Shown: piece by piece, positions 16,888 to 25,723 of the stretch
Layout: each line of letters opens with the position of its first letter
Position numbering within the stretch: the stretch's first letter is position 1
Assembly: GCF_049701175.1 (NCBI RefSeq)
Contig: NZ_JBNATW010000004.1
Location: 45,743-109,742, forward strand
Direction: 5' to 3'
From: Thermovenabulum sp049701175
GTDB lineage: Bacteria; Bacillota; Thermosediminibacteria; Thermosediminibacterales; Thermosediminibacteraceae
DNA length: 64,000 bases
Program-made: the position numbers and the translations under genes
Notes under the pieces: generated by a model
Database searches by the model: none
The model's input: only the letters and a program-made list of their open reading frames with translations
Told to the model about the DNA's origin: nothing

Positions 16888-18828
16888 ATGCTGGTAATAG
16901 CAAGGATACTTGGCACTATATCCACAATAACGGGCGTTATAGGCTTTATAGAATTCTATGCTAATCCTCACAAGATACCCATATACATATTTATATCCAT
17001 AGCAACGGGCGTTGTAGCATTCATACTAAACAGCCTGTATAGGGCCTTTATTAATTACATCACGGGAGTAGCTGGCATACTAACGGCAACGAGCGTCATA
17101 CTAGGATATATGTTATACAGCAAAGCGGGGAAATGGATTGAAAATATGAAGGACAATCCTTGGGTAACGGAAGGAGATATAAAACTAATAAGCAATTTAG
17201 CCAAGATTCTTCCGATACTTTTAATAGTTATATCGTTTGGGATAATATTGTACTTGGTAAGAGAAGGGCAGGGCAGGAACAAGCCTGAATATAAAGGCAA
17301 ACATCCGGAAATAAAAAAAGAGAATACATTAGATATAGAAATATGCAAATACCAAAACAAGCCTGTAGTGTTAAAACATATAGACAGATACTTACACACC
17401 ATAGTTGTAGGGACGATAGGTACGGGCAAAAGCAGCAGGGTATTAAAACCAATGATATGGCAGGACTTAAAAGCAATAGCACAAGGCGAAAAATTAGGTG
17501 TAACCGTAATAGAACCGAAGGGAGATTTTGCGGACGATGTAGCAGCAATGTGCAGGGATCTAAAAATACCGTATGTATATATAAACCCGATAGATCCCGG
17601 GACACCTTGTTTCAATCCAATGGAAGGAGATCCTGAAACGGTTGCCGAAATAATGAGGACGGTATTGCGTTCACTATTTGGCAAACAGGAAGCATTTTTT
17701 AGATTGAACCAAGAGATCGCAGCAAGAAACACGGCATTGCTGGTAAAAAAAATCAAAGGAAATAATGCAACAATAATGGACATGGTAGAAGTATTAAGGA
17801 ATGAAAACATGTTAATGAAGTATGTAGAAGAATTAAAAAACAAAGAAGGAACGACAGCATTAGTACAATATTTCTTGGTAGAAGTTTTAGGGCAAAACAA
17901 AGACAAGATAAACCAGTTTACATTAGGATTAAGATTACAGCTTGAAGACATAACAGGGAACAGCATGTTGCAGAGGGTATTGATAGGCAAATCTGATGTA
18001 AAATTGGATGAGCATTTAGAGAAAGGCGGAGTATTAATAGTAAACACGGCGATGGGCAATCTTGGCAAATTAGGAGATGCTTTTGGTCAGTTTATAATGA
18101 TGCATTTACAGCAAGCGGTATTTAGAAGGCCGGGTACAGAGAGGACAAGAACGCCGCATTTTTTATATATTGATGAATTTCCAAGGTATATAAATCCTGA
18201 TTTTGAGCGACTTTTGGCAATAGGTCGTTCGTTTAGATGTGCGACGGTATTAGCATTACAAACTACTGAACAGTTAGTACATGAAGACAAGCATAATTTT
18301 AAGAACATAGTTTTAGAAACATGCAGGAACAAAATTATACTCAATTTGGGAAGCGAAGGGGATGCACAACTGTTTTCAAAGGAATTTGGGGAATTTGAAT
18401 ATCTAGAGAAGGTATTTTCTTATAAAAGAGATTCGTCAATATTGTTGATGCCTTTCTGGAAAGAAGAAAACTACAGATTAGATACAAAAAAGGAGAAGAG
18501 ATTTGATTATACAAAATTGTTAGAAATACCACGATTCAAGGGAATAGTAAGGATAGTAAAAGATGGGGAACCAATTATGCCGATAATGGGTGATTTTGAT
18601 TTATGCGAATGGGACAAAAAGAGATGGAATAAAAACAAAGCAAATAAAAATCAAAAACGCTTAAAAATAAAAGATGACTTAACAATTAAAGAAAATAATA
18701 AAAAATTAAACATTATTTACGATGAAGTAAAAGATATATATGTGAAAACAAACAACAATGAAGACAATACAAACGAAGAAGAAAAAAAGAAAACAGTAAC
18801 TCAAGATGATAACTTTTTTGTTGTATAG
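16888..18828 (+). CDS. VirD4/TraG-type conjugative coupling protein (T4CP ATPase)
   Basis: 646 residues. Three or four N-terminal hydrophobic segments (to about residue 130) anchor it in the membrane. Walker A is GTIGTGKS (175-182), and Walker B is LYIDEF with D429 and E430. VIEPKGDF after Walker A and LALQTTEQL near the end are typical of VirD4/TraG. It docks the relaxosome to the secretion channel and pumps DNA. I chose ATG 16888 because GGAGGTATAAG lies just upstream; the earlier in-frame ATG at 16843 overlaps SSB2 and has no site. It is separated by 34 kb from the main T4SS block. Confidence 0.92.
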   Translation: MLVIARILGTISTITGVIGFIEFYANPHKIPIYIFISIATGVVAFILNSLYRAFINYITGVAGILTATSVILGYMLYSKAGKWIENMKDNPWVTEGDIKLISNLAKILPILLIVISFGIILYLVREGQGRNKPEYKGKHPEIKKENTLDIEICKYQNKPVVLKHIDRYLHTIVVGTIGTGKSSRVLKPMIWQDLKAIAQGEKLGVTVIEPKGDFADDVAAMCRDLKIPYVYINPIDPGTPCFNPMEGDPETVAEIMRTVLRSLFGKQEAFFRLNQEIAARNTALLVKKIKGNNATIMDMVEVLRNENMLMKYVEELKNKEGTTALVQYFLVEVLGQNKDKINQFTLGLRLQLEDITGNSMLQRVLIGKSDVKLDEHLEKGGVLIVNTAMGNLGKLGDAFGQFIMMHLQQAVFRRPGTERTRTPHFLYIDEFPRYINPDFERLLAIGRSFRCATVLALQTTEQLVHEDKHNFKNIVLETCRNKIILNLGSEGDAQLFSKEFGEFEYLEKVFSYKRDSSILLMPFWKEENYRLDTKKEKRFDYTKLLEIPRFKGIVRIVKDGEPIMPIMGDFDLCEWDKKRWNKNKANKNQKRLKIKDDLTIKENNKKLNIIYDEVKDIYVKTNNNEDNTNEEEKKKTVTQDDNFFVV

Positions 18829-18838
18829 ATAAAACAAA

Positions 18839-18882
18839 AAAGCAACAGAGGCAATAATATTAACTCTGTTGCTTTTTTTATT
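18839..18882 (+). terminator. Rho-independent terminator
   Basis: AAAGCAACAGAG (18839-18850) pairs with CTCTGTTGCTTT (18864-18875), followed by T residues and a TTATTATATGGAGGG tail. Confidence 0.9.
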
Positions 18883-18896
18883 ATATGGAGGGCCGT

Positions 18897-19178
18897 TTAA
18901 AGAGGGATATCTTCTACTACAACATAATATTTAATGCTGTGTTTAGGGATAATAAGATGCCTATTATCTCCCGTCATCACTTCAATGCAGTATTGTCCTG
19001 CATCAATTATTTTTGCAAGGAATTTTTCTCCATCATTTAGCACTATCTGGATGACTTTTAATTCTTTCAGTCTATTTTCATCTTTATAGGCAGGGGGTTT
19101 GTCTTTCTTATCTGTATTATTTTTGTTTTCATTCAAGTTATTTCCTCTGGATTTTCCTGAAACATTTTTATTATGCAT
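18897..19178 (-). CDS. Hfq-like Sm-fold RNA chaperone
   Basis: 93 residues. The last 55 match the Hfq Sm fold: VIQIVLNDGEKFLAKIID corresponds to the Sm1 strand pair, and LIIPKHSIKYYVV to the Sm2 'YKHAIS' motif with K-H conserved. The N-terminal 38 residues are basic and disordered, unlike chromosomal Hfq, which has its extension at the C-terminus. ATG 19178 has a TAGGAGGG site upstream on the minus strand. It converges on the T4CP gene. An element-borne Hfq could act on host or element RNAs, including the leader motifs found here (inference). Confidence 0.75.
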   Translation of the reverse strand: MHNKNVSGKSRGNNLNENKNNTDKKDKPPAYKDENRLKELKVIQIVLNDGEKFLAKIIDAGQYCIEVMTGDNRHLIIPKHSIKYYVVVEDIPL

Positions 19179-19299
19179 AATATAATATTCCCTCCTACAA
19201 CAATTAATACATAAAGATTATATCAAATAAATTAAATTTTTTAATAACTGGAGAAAGATTTTTAAAGGAAAATAAACCTAAGTAAGGAGAAAAGAAACA

Positions 19300-19620
19300 A
19301 TGATATATATAATCATATCCATAATGCTTGGTTCTGCAGGGCATATAATTGCAAAATATTCTACATATAACTTAAAAAACATTGTTGGATTGACAAAAAA
19401 TCTATATTTTTATATTTCTGCTTTTTGCTATGGCATAAGTTATATTTTTTGGTTGATGTTTTTAAGGGACAAGCCACTTTCAATAGTTGTTCCGTTAAAC
19501 AGTATAACTTATGTAATTGTAGCAATGTTATCTCATTTTATTTTTGGAGAACAATTAAAACCAATACAGTATATAGGTATTGCTGTTATCATACTAGGTA
19601 TTTCTCTCTTGGAACAATAG
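19300..19620 (+). CDS. Small four-helix DMT/EamA-type membrane protein
   Basis: 106 residues with four transmembrane helices, the size and pattern of SMR/ArnE-ArnF-like subunits of the drug/metabolite transporter superfamily: GSAGHIIAKYS in helix 1, a conserved PL..VVPLNSITYVIVA in helix 3, GEQLKPIQYIGIAVIILGI in helix 4. ArnE/F-like proteins flip lipid-linked sugars, which would fit the two glycosyltransferases nearby. AAGGAG precedes ATG 19300. Confidence 0.75.
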   Translation: MIYIIISIMLGSAGHIIAKYSTYNLKNIVGLTKNLYFYISAFCYGISYIFWLMFLRDKPLSIVVPLNSITYVIVAMLSHFIFGEQLKPIQYIGIAVIILGISLLEQ

Positions 19621-19749
19621 CAACAAAAAATAATATTCAACATTAAGGCAAGGGGGAGACGTATTTAAATTAAAAATTAAATACAATAAAACTTAAAAAC
19701 AATTAAAAAACAAAAATTATATTATAAAAAAAAACATGAGGTATTTGGA

Positions 19750-20931
19750 ATGTATTGTAGAAACTGTGGAGAAAAATTAGAAGACAATTCAGAAATATGT
19801 CCAAAATGTAAAACCCCGGTCAAAAAGAAAACAAAAACAATATTCCTCCCTAAGAGATACATTATGTACGCAGCAATTATTTTAGCAATAATTTTTGTAA
19901 TAACTCTGCTACGTCCTGCTAAACCCGAGGACATTGCAAAGAATTTTCTAACAGCTCTAAGAACAAGTGATTACAATAAAGCCTATAGCATGTTACATTT
20001 TGAGGGCCAAAATTATTCAAATGTATTTCTGACAAAAGACGATTTTATTAAAGCAATGAAAGACAAAGAAAAAATAAAAGGTAAAATAACAAATATAGAC
20101 TTAGATACACAACAAGACGTCAATGAGATTAACAATCTCTTGTTAAATACTTTGGGGACAACAGAAATGAAAACAAAATATTCCAAAGACAAATACAAAG
20201 AATATTTAGGATATATAACACGAGAAAATGGGAATAATGAGACAATACAGCTTTTCCTTTTAAATACTGGCAGCAAAAGGTGGCCAAAATGGAAGATAAT
20301 AGGAGATAATTTAAGTGAAATAAGAACTATAGAGACATATCCTGAAATCAAAGTGTTCGTAAACGACAAAGAAATAAATCCTAAAAATCCGGGATTTTAT
20401 CAATATAAATGCTTTATAGGATTCTCTCCAAAATACAAATTAACAGCTGATTTAATACAGCCTGTAGAATTTGAAAACAACGAAAATTATATAAGATTTT
20501 ATGATTTTGAGCCTTCAGAAAAAATAAAAGAAGAAATAACAAATTTAATAAACAATTTTATAGAAGCCGATATAAAAGCCTCAAAAGAACTTGATCCTTC
20601 GTATTACGAACCATTCGTATCAAAACAACCTGTATTTTTGACACAATCATTGTATGACAGATTATCATACAACATAAATAATATGAAAAATTATGGATAT
20701 TATTTGGAAGCTAATTTGGTAGATATAAATTATGAAGAAATTAAGTTTTTCAACAGCCTAAATGAAATAACTCTACTTGCAAAAGAAACGTGGAAATATG
20801 TAAAAAAGAACACTACTGACAATTCAATAATAGAGGAAAAACCTTCTTTTACTGTTAAATGGCAGTTTAATATAAGAAAAGAGAATAATAAGTGGGTTAT
20901 ATACGATATGAACAATAGGTCATATTTCTAA
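19750..20931 (+). CDS. Zinc-ribbon membrane-anchored protein with NTF2-like region
   Basis: 393 residues. The N-terminus is a double-knuckle zinc ribbon: CRNCGEKL then CPKCKTPV (C3, C6, C18, C21). A basic stretch and one transmembrane helix (about 38-56) follow, and the rest is outside the membrane. Residues 58-130 (DIAKNFLTALRTSDYNKAYSML) resemble an NTF2/DUF4878-like lumazine-type fold found in surface lipoproteins. The layout recalls TcaA-like envelope proteins. No strong ribosome site is visible; GAGGTATTTGGA lies before ATG 19750. Confidence 0.65.
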   Translation: MYCRNCGEKLEDNSEICPKCKTPVKKKTKTIFLPKRYIMYAAIILAIIFVITLLRPAKPEDIAKNFLTALRTSDYNKAYSMLHFEGQNYSNVFLTKDDFIKAMKDKEKIKGKITNIDLDTQQDVNEINNLLLNTLGTTEMKTKYSKDKYKEYLGYITRENGNNETIQLFLLNTGSKRWPKWKIIGDNLSEIRTIETYPEIKVFVNDKEINPKNPGFYQYKCFIGFSPKYKLTADLIQPVEFENNENYIRFYDFEPSEKIKEEITNLINNFIEADIKASKELDPSYYEPFVSKQPVFLTQSLYDRLSYNINNMKNYGYYLEANLVDINYEEIKFFNSLNEITLLAKETWKYVKKNTTDNSIIEEKPSFTVKWQFNIRKENNKWVIYDMNNRSYF

Positions 20932-20939
20932 GTTAATAA

Positions 20940-20990
20940 GGCAAAGGGATATTTACCCTTTGCCCTGTACTTATCAAAAAAAGATAAGGA
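20940..20990 (+). terminator. Hairpin between exported-protein genes, with SD-proximal stem
   Basis: GGCAAAGGG (20940-20948) pairs with CCCTTTGCC (20956-20964). A second small stem, CTTATC with GATAAG, directly abuts the GGAGG of the next gene and might mask it. Confidence 0.5.
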
Positions 20991-21002
20991 GGAAAACATT
21001 CA

Positions 21003-22187
21003 ATGAAAAGGCGAACTTTGTTGCTTTTAATGTTATTTTTAATAGCAACTTTAACAATTAACGCAGCATACCTGTATATGAAGCAAAAATCTACACAAGA
21101 AGCAATACCAAACAACAATAAGGATATTGCTAACAATCCCGAAGAAATACTTAAAAAGATAGAAGAACAACTGAATAAAAACCAATCAATGCATTGCATA
21201 GTATCCACAAAACTTAATGACGAACTAAAAACAAAGACAGAATTGTTTATAAAAAAGCCAAAACAAGCATTAATCAAATTTTTACAACCAAACAATGGGG
21301 TAACAATTGGGATAAATAATAAAGAAATGTGGGTGTATTTTAAAGGGGACAATACATTACATGCAGTAGACATAAATCAACTAAATGGAATAAGCCAAAG
21401 CATAATAACAGATGTCAATACATCATTTAAGAAATACATACAAGACTACGAAATAACTGCGGAAAATGAGACAGCTGATAACGAAATAATGTTGATAATG
21501 AATGCAAAAGCAGAGAAAAATAACGATCCTCAAAAAGATACAAATATTACAATAAAAATAAATAAAGAAAACTGGGGCATAATAAGTGAAACTCATGAAA
21601 AATTTGATGGGACAAAAATAACAATAGAGTACAATGATATTAATTATTCGGATATAGACGACATCGTATTTGAACCACCTCAAAGTGCCAAAAGAAGTTA
21701 TTCCCCTGAAATTTTCTATGAATTTCTGATACAACTTTATGCACAATCAGGGCAATATGAAACAGCGAGATACTTTGCGAAAAAAGCATTTGAAAATCTT
21801 ACAGAAGAAAGCAGCAAACAATTATATGCTTATACTGCAGCAAGTTTAAGCACACGAATAGGAGATTACGAAACTGCACTAAAATACTTTACGGAAACCG
21901 AAAAGTATCCATTAAGTGAAACAAGCCGTGATTCAATAACATATTTCAAGGGACTATCGCTATGGCATCTAAAAAGGTTTAATGAAGCAATAAATGAATT
22001 TGAGAAACTCACAAATAAACCATCTACAAGACATTATATAGATAGTTTAATAGCAATATGTCGGATATATTATGAAAATTTAAACAACAAAGAAAAGGCC
22101 ATACAATATTTAGATAAAGCACTAAAAGAAGCTCCTGAAGATCGCAAAAAAGAAATACAAGAACTAATATCAACATACAAAAATTAA
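21003..22187 (+). CDS. Exported LolA-like protein with TPR repeats
   Basis: 394 residues. A signal anchor (about 5-25) is followed by a half-barrel domain (about 45-225) of the LolA/outer-membrane lipoprotein-sorting type: MHCIVSTKLNDELKTKTELFI, KPKQALIKFLQPNNG and KEMWVYFKGDNTLHAVDI. Three or four TPR motifs follow (ETARYFAKKAFENL, DYETALKYFTETEKYP, FNEAINEFEKL, EKAIQYLDKALKEAP). A bond to an envelope complex is likely. AAGGAGGAAAAC precedes ATG 21003. It probably shares an operon with the zinc-ribbon gene. Confidence 0.75.
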   Translation: MKRRTLLLLMLFLIATLTINAAYLYMKQKSTQEAIPNNNKDIANNPEEILKKIEEQLNKNQSMHCIVSTKLNDELKTKTELFIKKPKQALIKFLQPNNGVTIGINNKEMWVYFKGDNTLHAVDINQLNGISQSIITDVNTSFKKYIQDYEITAENETADNEIMLIMNAKAEKNNDPQKDTNITIKINKENWGIISETHEKFDGTKITIEYNDINYSDIDDIVFEPPQSAKRSYSPEIFYEFLIQLYAQSGQYETARYFAKKAFENLTEESSKQLYAYTAASLSTRIGDYETALKYFTETEKYPLSETSRDSITYFKGLSLWHLKRFNEAINEFEKLTNKPSTRHYIDSLIAICRIYYENLNNKEKAIQYLDKALKEAPEDRKKEIQELISTYKN

Positions 22188-22211
22188 TAAAAGCATTAGA
22201 GGGTAATAAAT

Positions 22212-22359
22212 ATGGGAAACAAATTTATAAAAAAACTTATAGAATGTTATAAACATAAAAGTAACACAAGTAGATACATCAAAATACCCAACAATTGTGT
22301 ATTATATTTCTGTATATGATGCTTTAAATAACCCGGTATGCGGAACCAAATTAGAATAA
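22212..22359 (+). pseudogene. Fragment of a VWA-type surface protein gene
   Basis: A short ORF (22212-22319, 35 codons) starts after GAGGGTAATAAAT. The +1 frame from 22261 reads VTQVDTSKYPTIVYYISVYD followed by ALNNPVCG and a stop at 22357. That text resembles the entry segment of VWA-domain proteins (QVDTS..P.V..Y.SV.D..GNPV.G), so this appears to be a frameshifted and truncated relic. A terminator follows. Low certainty because the piece is short. Confidence 0.35.
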
Positions 22360-22378
22360 AAAAAATATACAAAAATCA

Positions 22379-22404
22379 AAGGCAAGGGTTAAAACCCTTG
22401 CCTT
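22379..22404 (+). terminator. Hairpin terminator
   Basis: AAGGCAAGGGTT (22379-22390) pairs with AACCCTTGCCTT (22393-22404). It has little T-run after it. The 22405-22577 stretch that follows is A-rich with no gene seen. Confidence 0.6.
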
Positions 22405-22577
22405 GAAAATACAAAAATTGTCGAACAAAAAGAAAAATATAAAAATTAGAGCAAAACAAAGAAAATGGAAAAATAAAAACGAAGCAAAAAGGACAAGTCT
22501 AATATACTGCCAAAAAAGGAAATTGAAATCCAAAAAGGGAAAAAATATAATATAAAGTGTAGCCCAAAAAATAAAAG

Positions 22578-22790
22578 CGGCACGTAGCCCGTGCCGTACG
22601 AAAGGAACGTAACCCTATGTCAGTAATTATTATATCAAAAATATTGAAAAAGTCAATACAAAATATGCAAAATAAATCACAGCAAGAGACGAAGCACTAT
22701 ATTACAGCAAAGGACATAGCACTGGCAGAAGGTTGTTCCATTCGTACGGCACAGAGGTTACTAAAAACCGCTTTTATTGAGGGTTACGTT
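22578..22790 (+). promoter_or_regulatory. Structured 5' region of the replication-type gene (possible pseudoknot)
   Basis: CGGCACG (22578-22584) forms a hairpin with CGTGCCG (22590-22596). In addition GTGCCGTACGA (22591-22601) is perfectly complementary to TCGTACGGCAC (22742-22752), and AACGTAACCCT (22606-22616), directly before the start codon, to AGGGTTACGTT (22780-22790). The two long pairings interlock (A, B, A', B'), which is pseudoknot order. They would control access to the ribosome site. Confidence 0.55.
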
Positions 22791-23825
22791 CGAAAGGTGA
22801 AAAAAGGCATTTATGTAATTAATAAGGAGGTCTTAGCTATGGAAAATAAGATTAATAATGATTTGTGTATTTCTGAAATGGTTAATGATTTAAAAAATTC
22901 CAATAATATAGATAACGACAAGAAAGGAGATGACTTATATAATATATACAAACAAACCGACATACATACAGATAAACAAATTAATTATTTTAAGGCAAGC
23001 GACAGCAAAAAAGTAGCAGAGATAAGCGAAGAAAAAAGGGCGGAGCATGAAAGGAGGAGGAAATTCCTTTTTGCCCTTGCTGAAGCAATTGAAAATACAT
23101 TAAAGGTGCAAGGGACGAAGGAAACTTTATATTATCTACTTTATAAGGCATTCTCCGAAGATTTTAAAATGCTAAAATACACAAATACCGCTGCAGCAAC
23201 AATAGCAGCAAATATAACGGTAAAAGCTGTAACATCCAACAAAGTATATAACCCACTTGCTTATACAGTGGGTGTGCTCAAGAACATGGCTATCAATAAA
23301 AAAATAGCCGAAGCAATAAAAGCAAATAATGTGGCTGTTGGAGAGGACTCTACACCATTTAGGTCTGAAGAAGAAACAGCATGTACGCACGATGAAATGG
23401 AAAAAACATTTAATAATGCATACTTGGCAAAAGAAGAAGCAAAAGAAGAATGCAAAAATGCAGAAGAAAACATTGCAAAAAATGACGTTAACAACATAGG
23501 AGCAGTTGAAAAAACAGCCGAAGCAGGAGAAAATGAGGAAAAAGAGTGTATTGAGGCGGTGAGGGAGAGGCTTGTACGGCAGGGATTTTACCTTTATGCT
23601 GAGAATGAAGGTGTAAAGAGCCGTTTGGGCAACGTGATAAGGAAATTAATTCAAGATATGAAATTATCCGGGGAGAGGGTGATAGAGATAGTTGAAGAAA
23701 TGTTGAGGGAAGGAGAGATGCTTTTTGTAAAAGGTGTATCTGTCCTGCCGGAGATGATTTTAGAATACTGCTATGCTTGTTTTTCCAATACTCTGATGCC
23801 TCAGGCAAAGGCAGCAGCGGGGTGA
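22617..23825 (+). CDS. Helix-turn-helix protein, probable replication initiator or regulator
   Basis: 402 residues. Residues 28-70 are a winged or MarR-like helix-turn-helix (ITAKDIALAEGCSIRTAQRLL, then GYVRKVKKGIYVI). The middle contains NPLAYTVGVLKNMAINKK, resembling a segment common to plasmid replication proteins of Firmicutes, followed by a Glu-rich linker and a C-terminal helical domain. The AAAGGA site is weak, and the 5' region is highly structured (22578-22790), as often seen for RNA-controlled rep genes. A regulator role for the downstream cas genes is also possible, as they lie 125 bases further on. Confidence 0.5.
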   Translation: MSVIIISKILKKSIQNMQNKSQQETKHYITAKDIALAEGCSIRTAQRLLKTAFIEGYVRKVKKGIYVINKEVLAMENKINNDLCISEMVNDLKNSNNIDNDKKGDDLYNIYKQTDIHTDKQINYFKASDSKKVAEISEEKRAEHERRRKFLFALAEAIENTLKVQGTKETLYYLLYKAFSEDFKMLKYTNTAAATIAANITVKAVTSNKVYNPLAYTVGVLKNMAINKKIAEAIKANNVAVGEDSTPFRSEEETACTHDEMEKTFNNAYLAKEEAKEECKNAEENIAKNDVNNIGAVEKTAEAGENEEKECIEAVRERLVRQGFYLYAENEGVKSRLGNVIRKLIQDMKLSGERVIEIVEEMLREGEMLFVKGVSVLPEMILEYCYACFSNTLMPQAKAAAG

Positions 23826-23950
23826 AGTAATATGTCATATCCAGAAAATAAGGGGTAGCTCCGGCTCCGTTAAGGGGTATATCAAAAAGAAGTTGCAAGA
23901 GCGATAGGAGATAAAAACATCAAAATTTATATAAAGAGGTGATATATTTT

Positions 23951-24685
23951 ATGAAAGCTGCTGTATTTGAGATAAGGGCAAAGAAATATTCGGTAGGGCT
24001 CCCCAACAACAAGAATGATACAGCAACGATAGTCCCAAAAACGACCGTCCTTGGCATAATAGGAGCATTTGCAAAGATACAGAGAAATACGGAAGCGTAT
24101 GCAAAGCTGATGGAAGGCAGTATGTTAGACATTCTGATAGAAGCAAAAACCCTCCTGAAGAAAATCGCAGGCGATTCAGTACTTAATAAGGAATGGAAGA
24201 TAGTAGTCAATGCAGGAAATCCGTTCAGAGAAGACGTAATATTTCAAGTAACGGCCATACCGACGAATGAAGAAGGGAAAAAACTGCTGGAGAAGTTTGA
24301 GAAAGGCGTAATTAAAGAGAAAAAGCGTAAGAAAAGAGATCCTAAAAAAGCCGTATATTTAGGCAGGCAGGGTTATCCATTAATGATAGGAGAGATTACA
24401 TGGGCAGATTTTAAGAAACTTTCTCCTGAAGAAGCAAAAGACAAGGTTGTAGAACAAAACAGCATAATCCCTTCTGACAGGAACAACATTGAGATTATAT
24501 CCGAACCGGAGAAGGCAATAGGAGTCCCGATGGCATATTCTATGGAAATAGAAGGTTTAGAAAGAAAGCCAAAGATGAGATACTACAGAATAACTAACGA
24601 TATTAAACCGTTTAAAGTAAAAATAAAGGGTAGAATAGAAAACAGCGTTTATGAAGTAAATGGAAGAACGATAATTTGTATGTGA
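23951..24685 (+). CDS. cas5: CRISPR-associated protein Cas5
   Basis: 244 residues. The N-terminal RAMP strand and loop AAVFEIRAKKYSVGLPNN, then TIVPKTTVLGIIGAFAKI, match the Cas5 pattern (strand, PxxT, GxxGA). The segment KAVYLGRQGYPLMIGEI resembles the YLG motif of Cas5. Cas5 caps the 5' handle of crRNA in class 1 effectors. I chose ATG 23951, with AGAGGTG upstream; an in-frame GTG at 23939 is inside that site. cas6 follows after 18 bases. No cas7, cas8, cas10 or cas3 was recognised in the window, so the complex it belongs to is unknown. Confidence 0.85.
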   Translation: MKAAVFEIRAKKYSVGLPNNKNDTATIVPKTTVLGIIGAFAKIQRNTEAYAKLMEGSMLDILIEAKTLLKKIAGDSVLNKEWKIVVNAGNPFREDVIFQVTAIPTNEEGKKLLEKFEKGVIKEKKRKKRDPKKAVYLGRQGYPLMIGEITWADFKKLSPEEAKDKVVEQNSIIPSDRNNIEIISEPEKAIGVPMAYSMEIEGLERKPKMRYYRITNDIKPFKVKIKGRIENSVYEVNGRTIICM

Positions 24686-24703
24686 TGAGAAGGAGGAAGG
24701 AAA

Positions 24704-25633
24704 ATGGCGAAGCTTTTCATAACCTTAAAAGCTGACAAGATAAGCAGAAACTACAACATGCAGGCGGTAGCGTTTATAAAAGACGTAATAAAGAGCATAG
24801 ACCCAATAGAATATGAAAAACTTTATCATTACAACGATAACGGAGTGGTAAGGGCAAATAAAAAACCGAAACCCTTCTGTATAGGAGTGAAACCGTATAA
24901 TTACTTAAAGACGAAAGAAGAAATGGAAAAACAGAAGCAAAATAAAGAGAAACTTTATGAAGCAGAAGGGGATATGCTTAAATTAAAGGAAGGCATATTC
25001 ACAATAATAGTATCGGCAGCGGATAAGGAATTATTGCAGAAGATGGCAGAAGAACTGAAGAAATCCAGAGAAGCGTATAAAGTGGCATTTGGGTGGAACA
25101 TAGCATTTGATCCCGTAATAAAACAGGAGCCATATATTAAAAGTGGGCGTATAAAGATAAGAACTGTAACACCGATTGTTGTAACCGACAGGGAAGGGCA
25201 TCTTATAGACATAGAAAAAGAGGCGAATAAATTTAACGAATCGCTGAACTATATAATGAATCAGGTATTTTTGGCCGTATTTGGTAGGCCCTTGAAGAAG
25301 CCGATAAACCTTATGCCGGTCAAGGATAAGGATACGAAAAAATATGTTTACAGCATAGTAAAAAACACAATAAAAGTGGACAATTTTGAAGGTATAATCA
25401 AAGGATACTGCGGAAGATTTTACATTGCAGGAGATCCTGAGGATATAAACCATATCATAAATTTGGGTATAGGTTTTAGGAGAAGCCAAGGATACGGGAT
25501 GATAACCCTTGCACCGTCGGAAATGGTAAAAATAAAGCTCAAAAAAGGAAAGGCAAGGTTTTCAGACAAAGGCAAAAACACTAACAAACAAGGGAATCAA
25601 AAAGCAAACAAACAGCAAAAAGCAAAACGATAA
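24704..25633 (+). CDS. cas6: CRISPR-associated endoribonuclease Cas6
   Basis: 309 residues. The N-terminal ferredoxin-like half includes IEYEKLYHYNDNG, with H42 as the likely catalytic histidine ('LHxxG' context). RIKIRTVTPIVV is the typical middle strand, and GIGFRRSQGYGMI near residue 275 is the C-terminal glycine-rich loop of Cas6. It should cut pre-crRNA inside the repeats of both arrays. AGAAGGAGG precedes ATG 24704. The C-terminal 30 residues are a Lys/Asn/Gln tail. It is followed by a long hairpin and then the beta-CASP nuclease. Confidence 0.9.
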   Translation: MAKLFITLKADKISRNYNMQAVAFIKDVIKSIDPIEYEKLYHYNDNGVVRANKKPKPFCIGVKPYNYLKTKEEMEKQKQNKEKLYEAEGDMLKLKEGIFTIIVSAADKELLQKMAEELKKSREAYKVAFGWNIAFDPVIKQEPYIKSGRIKIRTVTPIVVTDREGHLIDIEKEANKFNESLNYIMNQVFLAVFGRPLKKPINLMPVKDKDTKKYVYSIVKNTIKVDNFEGIIKGYCGRFYIAGDPEDINHIINLGIGFRRSQGYGMITLAPSEMVKIKLKKGKARFSDKGKNTNKQGNQKANKQQKAKR

Positions 25634-25641
25634 TGCAAAAG

Positions 25642-25697
25642 AAGATGTTAAGGAAGTATAGTGTAACATTATGTTACACTACACTTCCTAACATCTT
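25642..25697 (+). terminator. Long near-perfect hairpin between cas6 and the beta-CASP gene
   Basis: The arm 25642-25669 (starting AAGATGTTAAGGAAGT) pairs with 25671-25697 (ending TTCCTAACATCTT) with one mismatch and one bulge, about 26 bp in all. No T-run follows, so it may be an RNase III or Cas-type processing site, or a weak terminator. Confidence 0.7.
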
Positions 25698-25723
25698 ATG
25701 TTTAACATGGAAGGGGGAAAGCA

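Noticed and set aside
17055..18068. Long minus-strand ORF of 337 codons
   Set aside because: Antisense shadow of the coupling-protein gene, which has clear Walker motifs and a ribosome site.
22617..23825. Considered as a Cas7 or Cas8-like subunit because it precedes cas5
   Set aside because: It has an N-terminal HTH and helical text typical of replication proteins and no RRM-like or glycine-rich motifs of Cas7.
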